The position numbers and the translations under genes are program-made. Below the pieces are notes generated by a model. The model was given only the letters and a program-made list of their open reading frames with translations. It was not told where the DNA came from and did not search any database. This document shows, piece by piece, positions 8,590 through 15,925 of a stretch of DNA of 32,276 nt (the first letter of the stretch is position 1; each line of letters starts with the position of its first letter). Source of the stretch: an uncultured Clostridium sp. (GTDB taxonomy: Bacteria; Bacillota; Clostridia; Clostridiales; Clostridiaceae). Location of the stretch: assembly GCA_900540255.1 (NCBI GenBank), contig UQFE01000025.1:1-32276 (forward strand), read 5' to 3'.

Positions 8590-9513
8590 CTAATCACCAT
8601 TTACATTACATATCTTCTTCACAGCACCTGATACTATTAATATTACTAAGAAGAAAATTACTGCTATTGCACATGAATACCCAACATTTCTATATTGGAA
8701 ACCTTGTTCATATATCATATATGCAAGTGTTTTAGTTGATTCATTAGGGCCGCCTCCTGTCATTATATAAGGCTGTGTAAATAATTTAAAAGCTTGAATA
8801 GTAGTAATTAAAATTACAAAACTTGATACATTTTTTATACATGGTAATGTAACATTTTTAAATTTATCCCACCAATTACAACCATCTAAGCTTGCTGCTT
8901 CATAAAGTTCTTCTGGAACATCTTGTAAACCTGCTAAGAATATCATCATTTGATATCCAGCTGCTTGCCATATAGACATGAATATAATAGAATTCATAGC
9001 TTGTTTCTCACTTAATAAGAAAGGCTGTGATTGTATTCCTATAGAATTTAAAAGTGAATTTATAAGACCACTATCCTTGTTGTATAAGAATGTCCATAAT
9101 ATAGCTACAACAACCATTGAAGTAACAACAGGACTAAAGAAACAAATACGTGCTATTTTTGATGTTTTTAACTTTTTATTAACTAGTAATGCTAATCCTA
9201 ATGCAACTATAGTTTGAAGTGGTACTACAATTGCTGCAAAGTATACTGTATTAAATAAACTTTTATAAAAAGCTGGATTCTTTAAAACATCTATATAATT
9301 TGTTAATCCAATAAAAACCTTTTGTGCTGGCTTTAACATATTATATTGTTGAAAACTATATCCAAAAGCAAGTAGAGCTGGTAAAACTAAAAATACACAA
9401 ATAAATATAACTGCTGGTAAAACAAATACTATTCCTGCTACTGCTTCTTTACTCATTGATTTTTTTAAAGCTACATCTGTCTTAATTTTTGCATTTCTCT
9501 TAACTGTTAGCAT
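8590..9513 (-). CDS. Carbohydrate ABC transporter permease (MalF-like, CUT1)
   Basis: The product is a 307-aa membrane protein with six transmembrane segments and the EAA motif (EELYEAASLDGCNWWDKFKN). I choose the ATG at 9513 (MLTVKRNAK) because AAAGGTGGG precedes it. The frame is open to an ATG at 9567, but no ribosome binding site stands before that one, and the added residues are unlike the family. The gene lies between the binding-protein gene and the second permease gene in a tight operon. It forms the heterodimeric pore for sucrose or fructo-oligosaccharide import. Confidence 0.9.
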   Translation of the reverse strand: MLTVKRNAKIKTDVALKKSMSKEAVAGIVFVLPAVIFICVFLVLPALLAFGYSFQQYNMLKPAQKVFIGLTNYIDVLKNPAFYKSLFNTVYFAAIVVPLQTIVALGLALLVNKKLKTSKIARICFFSPVVTSMVVVAILWTFLYNKDSGLINSLLNSIGIQSQPFLLSEKQAMNSIIFMSIWQAAGYQMMIFLAGLQDVPEELYEAASLDGCNWWDKFKNVTLPCIKNVSSFVILITTIQAFKLFTQPYIMTGGGPNESTKTLAYMIYEQGFQYRNVGYSCAIAVIFFLVILIVSGAVKKICNVNGD

Positions 9514-9577
9514 TGATACAATACCCACCTTTCTAAGAGAATTACGACTAAAAGCCATAATTCTCATTATTTATATA

Positions 9578-10867
9578 TTAATTATTTCTCTTTATATCCT
9601 CTTTAAAACGAGTAACTACTTTAGATAAGGTTTCTTTAACATCTACTCCTGTTCTTATATCTTGTAGTGCTGATGCAAACTCACTTGATAATACTGGATA
9701 AGATGTTGAAATTGGTCTTGGATGTGCTGTGTTTATTACTTGATCCTTTATAACCTTTCTACTTTCATCTTGATATTCTTCCATAGTATCAAATACAGAT
9801 ATTCTTGCTGGTGGTTTGCTTATAGCTGAACAATACTCTTGTACTTCCTCTGCTGATGTTAAGAATTCAACTAACTTAGCTGCTGCTTCTTGATTTTTTG
9901 AACCTGAAGTAATACCAAAGCACCAATCCCCTGATGGTGAAACTACTTTACTAGTTTCAGAGAATTTAGGATAATATGTTATTCCATAATTAAAGTCAGG
10001 ATAGCTTTCTTCTATTGTTTGAATTTCCCATGATCCCATTAAATACATAGCTGATTTTCCTTCTTCAAAATCATTTGGTAATGGTTGAAGATTTATTAAT
10101 CCTTCTACTGCAAATTTTTGATAAAACTCTAATGCTTCAATTGATTTATCAGAATTTAAATATCCATCAATTTCTTTACCATCCTCTGAAAGTAACTCTC
10201 CTCCATTTGACCATATAATTGGAGCAAATCCATAAATTTGACCTTCTCCTAAATCCCATTCTAAATTAATTCCATACATATCATCAGTTTTTAATTGTTT
10301 AGCTATTTCATATACTTCTTGCCAAGTCCAAGCATCTTCTAATGTAGTTGGAGCTTGTATTCCTGCAGCATCTAGAACATCTTTATTATAGAATAAAACT
10401 ACAGTAGATTCTGATGCCCCTAATGCATATAATTGTCCATCAACTGTTCCTTGAGTAATTATTGATGGAACAAAATCTTCTAGCTTGTCCTCAGTGAAAT
10501 ACTCATCAATTGGGACTATTATTCCTGAATCTGCATAATTAGCAACTGATGGCCCATCCATGGCTATAATATCTGGTAAGCTACCAGAAGTTGCAGCTGC
10601 ATTTATTTTATTTTCATACTCATATCCATTTCCTCTTGGTATCATTTGTAAAGTAGCTTCTATTTGTCCTTCATATAACTCATTAAATTGTTCTATTGCA
10701 TCCTTGTAATATTCTTGTTCTACAACTTGTCCTTCTTGTGTCCAAATAGATATCTTCGCTACTCCATCTTCTGTGCTATTATTTGATGATGAACATCCAG
10801 TAAAAGTAGTTGATAATATTCCCACAGTTAAAATTAAAGATAACAATTTCCCTCTTCTTCTTGCCAT
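9578..10867 (-). CDS. Sugar-binding lipoprotein of the ABC importer (family 1 SBP)
   Basis: The 429-aa protein starts with a lipoprotein signal: basic MARRRGK, a hydrophobic core and the lipobox TFTGC, with the lipidated Cys at residue 25. A Ser/Asn linker follows. The mature part has the extracellular solute-binding fold of family 1 (ISIWTQEG start, DIIAMDGPSVANYADSG, FNYGITYYPKF, SGDWCFGITSGSKN). It is the first gene of the sugar operon, directly behind the operator, with ribosome binding site AGGTGG. First position and anchoring to the outer membrane face fit a high-copy receptor. Ligand specificity for sucrose or fructo-oligosaccharide is inferred from the GH32 gene and the fructokinase remnant. 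Confidence 0.93.
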   Translation of the reverse strand: MARRRGKLLSLILTVGILSTTFTGCSSSNNSTEDGVAKISIWTQEGQVVEQEYYKDAIEQFNELYEGQIEATLQMIPRGNGYEYENKINAAATSGSLPDIIAMDGPSVANYADSGIIVPIDEYFTEDKLEDFVPSIITQGTVDGQLYALGASESTVVLFYNKDVLDAAGIQAPTTLEDAWTWQEVYEIAKQLKTDDMYGINLEWDLGEGQIYGFAPIIWSNGGELLSEDGKEIDGYLNSDKSIEALEFYQKFAVEGLINLQPLPNDFEEGKSAMYLMGSWEIQTIEESYPDFNYGITYYPKFSETSKVVSPSGDWCFGITSGSKNQEAAAKLVEFLTSAEEVQEYCSAISKPPARISVFDTMEEYQDESRKVIKDQVINTAHPRPISTSYPVLSSEFASALQDIRTGVDVKETLSKVVTRFKEDIKRNN

Positions 10868-10891
10868 TTATACCACCTCATATTTTTATTG

Positions 10892-10911
10892 TGTGCTAAC
10901 CGGTTAGCACA
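10892..10911. promoter_or_regulatory. 20-bp perfect palindromic LacI-family operator
   Basis: TGTGCTAACCGGTTAGCACA is a perfect 20-bp palindrome with the central CG step typical of LacI/GalR operators. It lies about 30-50 nt downstream of the inferred transcription start of the sugar operon and 24 nt before its first start codon. It could block elongation or clearance. The divergent LacI-type regulator is the obvious ligand. No second copy was seen. Confidence 0.85.
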
Positions 10912-10928
10912 TCGTTGTATACGCTTTT

Positions 10929-10942
10929 TGTTAATGTTTACA
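10929..10942 (-). promoter_or_regulatory. cre-like site (CcpA catabolite repression)
   Basis: On the minus strand TGTAAACATTAACA differs from the consensus TGWAANCGNTNWCA at one position (the central G is A). It overlaps the inferred start of the sugar operon transcript, where CcpA binding represses. It is a motif match only. Confidence 0.55.
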
Positions 10943-10947
10943 TTTAT

Positions 10948-10977
10948 ATTATAGAACCATTTTTTGGTATATGTCAA
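10948..10977 (-). promoter_or_regulatory. Sigma-A promoter of the sugar operon
   Basis: TTGACA (10977-10972) and TATAAT (10953-10948) are both consensus, separated by 18 nt, on the minus strand. Transcription would start near 10941, leaving a leader of about 75 nt that contains the cre-like site and the palindromic operator. Confidence 0.85.
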
Positions 10978-11015
10978 CGGGTTTGCAGAAAATATTTTTT
11001 TGTTACTTTTATTAA

Positions 11016-11045
11016 TTGACAATGCTACTTTTTGGATATTAAGAT
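11016..11045 (+). promoter_or_regulatory. Probable promoter of the lacI-type gene
   Basis: A consensus -35 TTGACA (11016-11021) stands 18 nt before a weak -10 candidate TAAGAT (11040-11045). The -10 is close to the ribosome binding site, so the leader would be very short. The weak -10 fits a low-level regulator gene. Confidence 0.4.
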
Positions 11046-11063
11046 ATAAAAGAGGTGAGTAAT

Positions 11064-12089
11064 TTGACGAATATAAAGGATGTAGCTATTAAAGCTGGTG
11101 TATCTGTTTCTACCGTATCCAGGGTAATGAATAATAGAGGCTATATTTCACAAGCTACCAAAGATAAAGTTTTTAATGCTATGAAAGACTTAAATTATCA
11201 ACCAAATGAAATTGCTAAAAGTTTATTTAAAAAGAAATCTAATATAATTGGTTTAATTCTTCCTGATATTAGTACTCCTTTCTATGCTGAAGAAACTAGA
11301 TATATCGAAGAAGAATTATATAAATTAGGATATAAGTTAATGCTTTGTAATGCATATAATAGCAGTACTAGAGAACAAGAATATATAAATATGCTTTTAA
11401 GAAATCAAGTAGATGGAATTATAATAGGTAGCCATACTTTAAAAATTGAAGATTATTTAAATCTAAACCTACCAATTGTAGCCTTAGATAGATATTTAGG
11501 AGATGACATTCCTGTTGTATCTGCAGATCATATGGAAGGTGGTAAATTAGCTGCACTTGAATTGTTAAACTGCGGTTGTACTAATATTCTTCACTTTTCA
11601 GGAAGCTCAAAAGTACCAACTCCATCTAATGATCGTCATAAATCTTTTAATGATACTCTAGAAGGAAGAAATGTTAAAGTAAATACAATAGAATTGCCTA
11701 TTAATTTCTTTTCTTTTTCAGACTATTCTCCAATTATCCAAGAAGCACTTGATAATAATCCTAACATTGATGGTGTATTTGCAACTGATACTATTGCTTT
11801 AGCTACAATTAAGGAATTAAGTAAACGTAATATAAATGTTCCTAAGGAAGTAAAGGTTGTGGGCTATGATGGTTTATCTATTTGCGCTCTTACTTATCCT
11901 AGTTTAACAACAATACAACAACCTATTAAGGAGTTATCTAAGCAAGCTGTAAAAACATTAATGAATCTGATTAATAAAATTAATGCTTCTATTGAGAAAA
12001 AAATTGTTTTACCTGTGTCATTGGAAAGAGGTAATACTACTCTAAATTATCAAAAAAGCTACACAGTTGAATCTTTTATTACAAAATAA
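11064..12089 (+). CDS. LacI/GalR-family transcriptional repressor of the sugar operon
   Basis: The TTG at 11064 is chosen as start: GAGGTGA ends 5 nt before it, and translation then begins MTNIKDVAIKAGVSVSTVSR, the canonical start of the family helix-turn-helix. A GTG at 11055 is in frame, but it overlaps the ribosome binding site. The 341-aa product has the DNA-binding domain at about 1-60 with hinge helix (PNEIAKSLFKKKS) and a periplasmic-binding-protein-like effector domain (IIGLILPDISTPFYAEE to VVGYDGLSI). It is divergent from the ABC/GH32 operon and shares its 200-bp control region with a perfect palindromic operator. It probably represses the operon in the absence of sucrose or fructo-oligosaccharide; the inducer is inferred. 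Confidence 0.92.
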   Translation: MTNIKDVAIKAGVSVSTVSRVMNNRGYISQATKDKVFNAMKDLNYQPNEIAKSLFKKKSNIIGLILPDISTPFYAEETRYIEEELYKLGYKLMLCNAYNSSTREQEYINMLLRNQVDGIIIGSHTLKIEDYLNLNLPIVALDRYLGDDIPVVSADHMEGGKLAALELLNCGCTNILHFSGSSKVPTPSNDRHKSFNDTLEGRNVKVNTIELPINFFSFSDYSPIIQEALDNNPNIDGVFATDTIALATIKELSKRNINVPKEVKVVGYDGLSICALTYPSLTTIQQPIKELSKQAVKTLMNLINKINASIEKKIVLPVSLERGNTTLNYQKSYTVESFITK

Positions 12090-12110
12090 AAATATCAATT
12101 AACCAAAAAA

Positions 12111-12148
12111 CAGAGACAAAGTCTATGCTAAGCATAAACTTGTCTCTG
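12111..12148 (-). terminator. Rho-independent terminator after the truncated yifB
   Basis: The arms CAGAGACAA/TTGTCTCTG with an inner TATGC/GCATA stem are followed on the minus strand by TTTTTT. The minus-strand arm is part of module T of the breakpoint repeat. The stem covaries with that at 13792-13827: AGAG/CTCT here, AGTG/CACT there. It also closes the convergent lacI gene, though its T-run serves only the minus strand. Confidence 0.8.
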
Positions 12149-12988
12149 GAAAATTTTAAAACCACAGTATTCCTTGATAAATGGCCTTTCTGTTATTAAT
12201 GTACCTCTATTTTTCAAAAGCCCTACTACACTATAAATTTTTGTTACTTCTAAAGCCTCTTCTTCAGTCATAGCTGGTAGTATTGTTGGTATTCTTTTTG
12301 CAACCATTGATTTACCACAACCTGGTGTTCCTGACATTAATAAATTATGTCCTCCAGCAGCTGCAACAGCTACAAATTCAAGTGCAGTATCTTGCCCCTG
12401 AACATCTTGAAAATCTATTATATATGGACTATCTAGTTTATAATTATCCTTTATATATTTAATTGGTTCGTATGGCTTTACTCCTGTTAAAAAGTCTGTT
12501 ACTTCATTTAATTTATTAAACGCAAAAATATTCATATCACTAATCAAACTTGCTTCTGTCATATTATCTCTTGGTACTATTACATTCTTAACTCCTTTAT
12601 TTTTAGCCTCCATAACCATTGGTAAAACTCCTATACACGGCCTCAAGTCCCCATTTAATGATAACTCTCCTATAAATGCATATCTCTCAGCCTCTTCTAC
12701 GAATATTTGAGCAGATTGAATTAAAAGTGCTATCGCCATTCCTAAATCAAAGTGCGATCCGCTTTTCTTTACATAACTTGGTGATAAATTAATTACTATT
12801 TTCATTTTAGGAAATTCAAATTTACTATTTATAATAGCAGCTTCTAATCTTTCTCTAGCTTCTTTAATTGCAGTATCGCCCATACCTACAATTGATACCG
12901 AAGGCTTACCATATATAGTGTCTATTTCTATATTAACTACATATCCATCAATTCCACTTATCGCAAAACTTTTTAATACTGTTGCCAT
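12128..12988 (-). pseudogene. Truncated YifB/ComM Mg-chelatase-like AAA ATPase
   Basis: Residues 1 to about 270 match YifB/ComM: the N-terminal ChlI-like domain (SFAISGIDGYVVNIEIDT, INLSPSYVKKSGSHFDLGMA), then the AAA+ region with Walker A SGTPGCGKS. Homology stops at LITERPF, where the family continues RSPHHT. The final 16 residues (IKEYCGFKIFQ onward) come from module T, which also supplies the TAG stop and the terminator. The intact family has about 500 residues, so Walker B, the sensors and the C-terminal domain are missing and ATPase function is unlikely. ComM proteins act as branch-migration helicases in natural transformation in some bacteria. The ribosome binding site is AGGAGTG. A normal yifB may exist elsewhere. 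Confidence 0.85.
12131..12178 (-). repeat. Breakpoint repeat, module T only
   Basis: On the minus strand TCAAGGA, then about 9 non-conserved bases, then TTTTAAAATTTTCCAG, then AGACAAGTTTATG match the right part of the 76-bp repeats at 6052 and 13807. Module J is absent apart from TCAAGGA. It sits exactly at the yifB truncation. Confidence 0.65.
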
Positions 12989-13004
12989 ACATTTTTCACT
13001 CCTA

Positions 13005-13030
13005 TCAATAATTCACATTTCAATTATTGA
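13005..13030. promoter_or_regulatory. 9-bp inverted repeat in the leader of the yifB remnant
   Basis: TCAATAATT (13005-13013) and AATTATTGA (13022-13030) form a perfect 9-bp stem with an 8-nt loop. The stem ends 3 nt or so before the AGGAGTG ribosome binding site on the minus strand. It may be an operator or a leader hairpin; no protein is known for it. Confidence 0.4.
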
Positions 13031-13091
13031 CACTTTGATAGTACCCCTAAACTTATATTTTAGAATTTGTAACATCTCACAATTTTTAAAT

Positions 13092-13697
13092 TTATCTTAT
13101 CTCTTGATTTGCTTTAATTTCTTCTTCTAGTAACTTTTCTCTTAATTCTTTTAGTTTCGTATATACAAACTCTCTATATAACTTAAATCTTTTCTCATAT
13201 TGAAAGTAATTTAATATTATTTTTGAATTAATAAAATTTTCTTCTTGCTCTCCAACATATATTAAGTAACTGCACCATTTATATTCATCAGGTGTTTCAA
13301 CCATTCTTGCTTTTACCGGATTTAAATGAATATACCTTGAGGTTTCAAGCATATAAGTATCGTTTTCTATAATCTCTGCACTATATCTTCCTTGAAACAG
13401 TGTACCTAAATAGTTATATTTTTTATTAAAATACCTTGCATATATAGAATGAACTCGCGCTATAAATCTCCATGGCGGCTCTACTCCAGTTTTTAAAAGT
13501 AAATGTACATGATTATCCATTAAACAGTATGCTATTATTTCATAATTATAATTATTAAAATAAAGCAATGCTTCTTCTAGAATAATTAAATATATCTTAA
13601 AATCTTCTTCATCCCTAAATATATCATTTCTATGATGTCCTCTTGCTGTAATGTGATATGTAGCTCCCTCATACCATGATCTTTTTTCGCTTGTCAT
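13092..13697 (-). CDS. REP-associated tyrosine transposase (RAYT, Y1/HUH family)
   Basis: The 201-aa protein is intact. It has the N-terminal YHITARGHHRNDIF block, the HUH metal site DNHVHLLLKT (His-hydrophobic-His, about residues 62-71), the family block GTLFQGRY, and the YIHLNPVKARMV helix whose tyrosine is the predicted nucleophile. These are the marks of TnpA_REP/RAYT proteins, single-copy relatives of IS200/IS605 transposases. In other bacteria RAYTs nick and mobilise short palindromic REP elements that carry a conserved foot tetranucleotide. The start ATG 13697 has AAGGAGGCAGAA before it. GC-rich palindromic repeats with a conserved GCAA foot lie about 160 and 510 nt upstream, so these could be its substrates; this is inference. 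Confidence 0.88.
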   Translation of the reverse strand: MTSEKRSWYEGATYHITARGHHRNDIFRDEEDFKIYLIILEEALLYFNNYNYEIIAYCLMDNHVHLLLKTGVEPPWRFIARVHSIYARYFNKKYNYLGTLFQGRYSAEIIENDTYMLETSRYIHLNPVKARMVETPDEYKWCSYLIYVGEQEENFINSKIILNYFQYEKRFKLYREFVYTKLKELREKLLEEEIKANQEIR

Positions 13698-13791
13698 TTC
13701 TGCCTCCTTATTGTTTATACCTATAAGGAGTATTCTTGACCTTTATATTTTTTTCTAAACATAAAACACATACTTATTTGACAAAAAAAAT

Positions 13792-13827
13792 AGTGACAAA
13801 CTCATGCTTTAACATAAGCTTGCCACT
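13792..13827 (-). terminator. Rho-independent terminator after the IS1182-type remnant
   Basis: The stem AGTGACAA/TTGCCACT (one A-C mismatch, about 36 nt in all, inner ATG/CAT pairs) is followed on the minus strand by ATTTTTTTT. One arm lies in module T. It shields the RAYT gene from transcription coming from the IS remnant. Confidence 0.75.
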
Positions 13828-13882
13828 GGAAAATTTTAAAACCCCCGGGGGTACTTGAGAGGGACGAAGTCACTCTCTTGCT
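13807..13882 (-). repeat. 76-bp breakpoint repeat, copy 2 (J+T modules)
   Basis: It is 72/76 identical to 6052-6127. It carries a perfect CCCCCGGGGG palindrome (13842-13851) between module J (GCAA foot plus GAGAG/CTCTC hairpin) and module T (TTTTAAAATTTTCCAG plus terminator arm). It starts exactly where the IS1182-type transposase frame loses homology, after SRKLE, and gives ARE plus a TGA stop, as in the fructokinase. Confidence 0.85.
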
Positions 13883-14124
13883 TCTAATTTTCTTGAAGAT
13901 CTTATTCCATTAAAATATCCATAGATATATAATTTCAATAAATCCTTAGGATCAAATTTCGGTCTGCCCGAATCTTTATTATTGCCAAGCTTAAAACCTA
14001 ATGATTCTATATCCATAGCATCAACAATTTTATCAATAACTCTAACTTCACTATCAGGTGAAGCAAAAGATTCTAAACTTTCTATTCTCATTTGATTTCT
14101 ATCTTCCCCATGGATATAATTCAT
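13870..14124 (-). pseudogene. IS1182-family transposase, N-terminal fragment
   Basis: From ATG 14124 (ribosome binding site TTAGGAG) the frame reads MNYIHGEDRNQ, the characteristic IS1182 opening. It continues through VRVIDKIVDAMDIESLGF and GRPKFDPKDLLKLYIYGYFNG to SRKLE, about 81 native residues out of roughly 450-500. The DDE catalytic domain is absent. The last three residues and the stop come from module J of the adjacent repeat. An in-frame ATG at 14133 overlaps the ribosome binding site and is not preferred. Confidence 0.85.
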
Positions 14125-14206
14125 AATAAGCATCTCCTAACATTTAATGTTTAATAATACTTATAATACCATATCCCCGAAGTTTTCGCACAGTCTGCCG
14201 GGCGTC
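13883..14206 (-). mobile_element. IS1182-type remnant held between two module J direct repeats
   Basis: The segment holds the 5' end of the transposase and about 80 bp upstream of it, including TTTTCGCACAGTCTG (14182-14196), which I think resembles IS1182 outer ends (from memory, not verified). Direct copies of module J at 13856-13882 and 14210-14243 bracket it. No right-end inverted repeat or target duplication was seen. Confidence 0.6.
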
Positions 14207-14244
14207 GTTGAGAGGGACGAGGTCACGAAGTCACTCTCTTGCTT
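14207..14244 (-). repeat. Breakpoint repeat, module J with 8-bp longer hairpin
   Basis: GTTGAGAGGGACGA and AGTCACTCTCTTGCTT match module J of the other copies, with 8 extra bases (GGTCACGA) forming an imperfect internal duplication. The GAGAG/CTCTC arms and GCAA foot are conserved. A GCCCGGC palindrome follows on the minus strand, at the place where the other copies have CCCCCGGGGG or its variant. Confidence 0.75.
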
Positions 14245-14453
14245 GAAATAAATTGATCGTTCAACGTGCTACCGAGGGAGTTTACTCCCTTGGTTGCTAT
14301 TGTTTCATGAATCGTATTGATGATATTCCAATCAATACATCTAATTTGCTTTGAAATAGTTTCAATATCTTCGCATTGCATTTCTTTAACAATTTCAATA
14401 ACATGATGCTGTTTATTTTTACTTAAATCATCTAATAATTCTTTACTTAACAT
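14223..14453 (-). pseudogene. Truncated last gene of the capsule operon (possibly UDP-sugar pyrophosphorylase-like N-terminus)
   Basis: The frame starts at ATG 14453, inside the last codons of the flippase gene, so it is translationally coupled. It encodes about 71 native residues (MLSKELLDDLSKNKQHHVIE to LNDQFISS); module J then adds KRVTS and a stop. The helical start with a His-Val followed by spaced I.C.DW.I.NTI resembles the N-terminal region of eukaryote-type UDP-sugar pyrophosphorylases (UDPGP family), which would fit a capsule locus. This is a weak resemblance without a diagnostic motif, because the catalytic part is missing. Confidence 0.5.
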
Positions 14454-15925
14454 CTATATTCCCCTTCTTTGAAAATCGGTAATTTTTTTATTTTTGAATA
14501 AAGAACATTCCAAATTTCTACTATTATTTCTTCTTTCATTAATAAAAGAGTTATTCCATAAACAAGAAAGAATAATGAAGCGGATATCACTAACGTAATA
14601 AAACTACCTAAATTGACAAATTTAACCCATAGTGAAAACCCGACTCCTAATACTAATGCAAAACCTATTCGAAGATAATGTATCTGTTTTAACATAGGTG
14701 TGACTCTGTCTTTCAATGCTAAATACTGAACAATTAAAACTGCAAATTCTGCAATTAGTGTTCCGATAGCTGCACCAGCCGATGCAAAATTTGGAATCAA
14801 CAACATATTTATTACAACATCAACTACTGCTCCAACAACTGTAGATATTAAAACAACTTTTTCTTTTCCTAATGGAACTAATACTTGTATTCCAAAAATA
14901 TTTGTTATACCAATAAATAACAAGGTAGGTATTATTATTTGCATAGGAACAATAGATCCAGCATATGCATCTCCAGATAAAAAATAGATTCCTTCTTTAG
15001 CAAACAAAATAAAATATATCATCATCGGTGTAGCAACTAAAAAAACAAACGATAATGATTTTTTAGTTATTCTCATAAATTCACCAATCATATTATTTTC
15101 TACATAATATGATGCACGTGGCAATATTACAGTACCAAGAGATGTTACTATAGATACTAATATGCCTTTTATTTTAACTGCTGCATTATAGTATCCAACA
15201 TCAGCATCAGTTTTCATAAATCCAAGCATAACAGTATCTAAATTAGTGTATATTGTAATAGAACAAGCCATAGCAAAAAAAGTTCCTATAGCTTTAAAAT
15301 GTCTCATAAAATCATAATTACCAACTGGTTTTAAATCTACATATTTATAAACATTAATAAAATTCATGATATTTGAGGCAGAGGCTGCAAATATAGTAAT
15401 TCCTCCATAAATAACATAATCAGATTTTTCATGAACCAAACAAAACATTGCTATTAAGGCAATAAACTTAAATATTACTGATCGTACTGTAATATAAGTA
15501 TATTGTTCTAATGCTTTATATAACCATTCCATACCTACTGCTGAGAGAATAATAGTTAAACTCATAATAATATATAACGTTTTATCATCTTGTAACCTTG
15601 GCACTGTCATTATAGCTATGAACAAAGCTATATAAGAAATTACACTTATAATCAAATTTATAAACAAAAGTTCTTGAGCTATTTTAGTTAATTCTTTTCT
15701 ATTATCTCTAACCTTTGCGCAAGCTCTTATACCATATGTGGGAATTCCTAGCTGCGAAAACATAACAAAATATGATATTAATGAAGTTGCAAAAGAAACT
15801 CTTCCTGTTCCTTCAGGCAATAGAATTCTTGAAACATATGGAAAAGTTATCAAAGGAAAAATTAGATTTGACATTGTTAAAATAATATTCATCAAAAAAT
15901 TTAATTTAACAGAATTTTGCTTCAT
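14447..15925 (-). CDS. Polysaccharide flippase (Wzx/RfbX, MATE/MVF-type)
   Basis: The 492-aa integral membrane protein has about 14 hydrophobic segments. It starts with the typical Wzx opening (LNFLMNIILTMSNLIFPLITFPYVSRIL) and has the conserved GIPTYGIRACAKVRDN block at about 60-75. It should flip undecaprenyl-linked repeat units across the membrane to the EpsG-type polymerase encoded at 21416-22465. Its ATG overlaps the TAA of the glf gene by one base (TAATG), so the two are coupled, and its own end overlaps the following truncated gene. No lesion was seen. Confidence 0.9.
   Translation of the reverse strand: MKQNSVKLNFLMNIILTMSNLIFPLITFPYVSRILLPEGTGRVSFATSLISYFVMFSQLGIPTYGIRACAKVRDNRKELTKIAQELLFINLIISVISYIALFIAIMTVPRLQDDKTLYIIMSLTIILSAVGMEWLYKALEQYTYITVRSVIFKFIALIAMFCLVHEKSDYVIYGGITIFAASASNIMNFINVYKYVDLKPVGNYDFMRHFKAIGTFFAMACSITIYTNLDTVMLGFMKTDADVGYYNAAVKIKGILVSIVTSLGTVILPRASYYVENNMIGEFMRITKKSLSFVFLVATPMMIYFILFAKEGIYFLSGDAYAGSIVPMQIIIPTLLFIGITNIFGIQVLVPLGKEKVVLISTVVGAVVDVVINMLLIPNFASAGAAIGTLIAEFAVLIVQYLALKDRVTPMLKQIHYLRIGFALVLGVGFSLWVKFVNLGSFITLVISASLFFLVYGITLLLMKEEIIVEIWNVLYSKIKKLPIFKEGEYRC

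Noticed and set aside
10834..11022. Small minus-strand reading frame across the sugar-operon control region
   Set aside because: It overlaps the promoter, operator and the start of the binding-protein gene; no ribosome binding site or family likeness.
14181..14206. Group II intron 5' end (GTGCG on the minus strand)
   Set aside because: No domain V, no maturase gene and no intron-like length; the bases fit the outer end of the IS1182-type remnant better.
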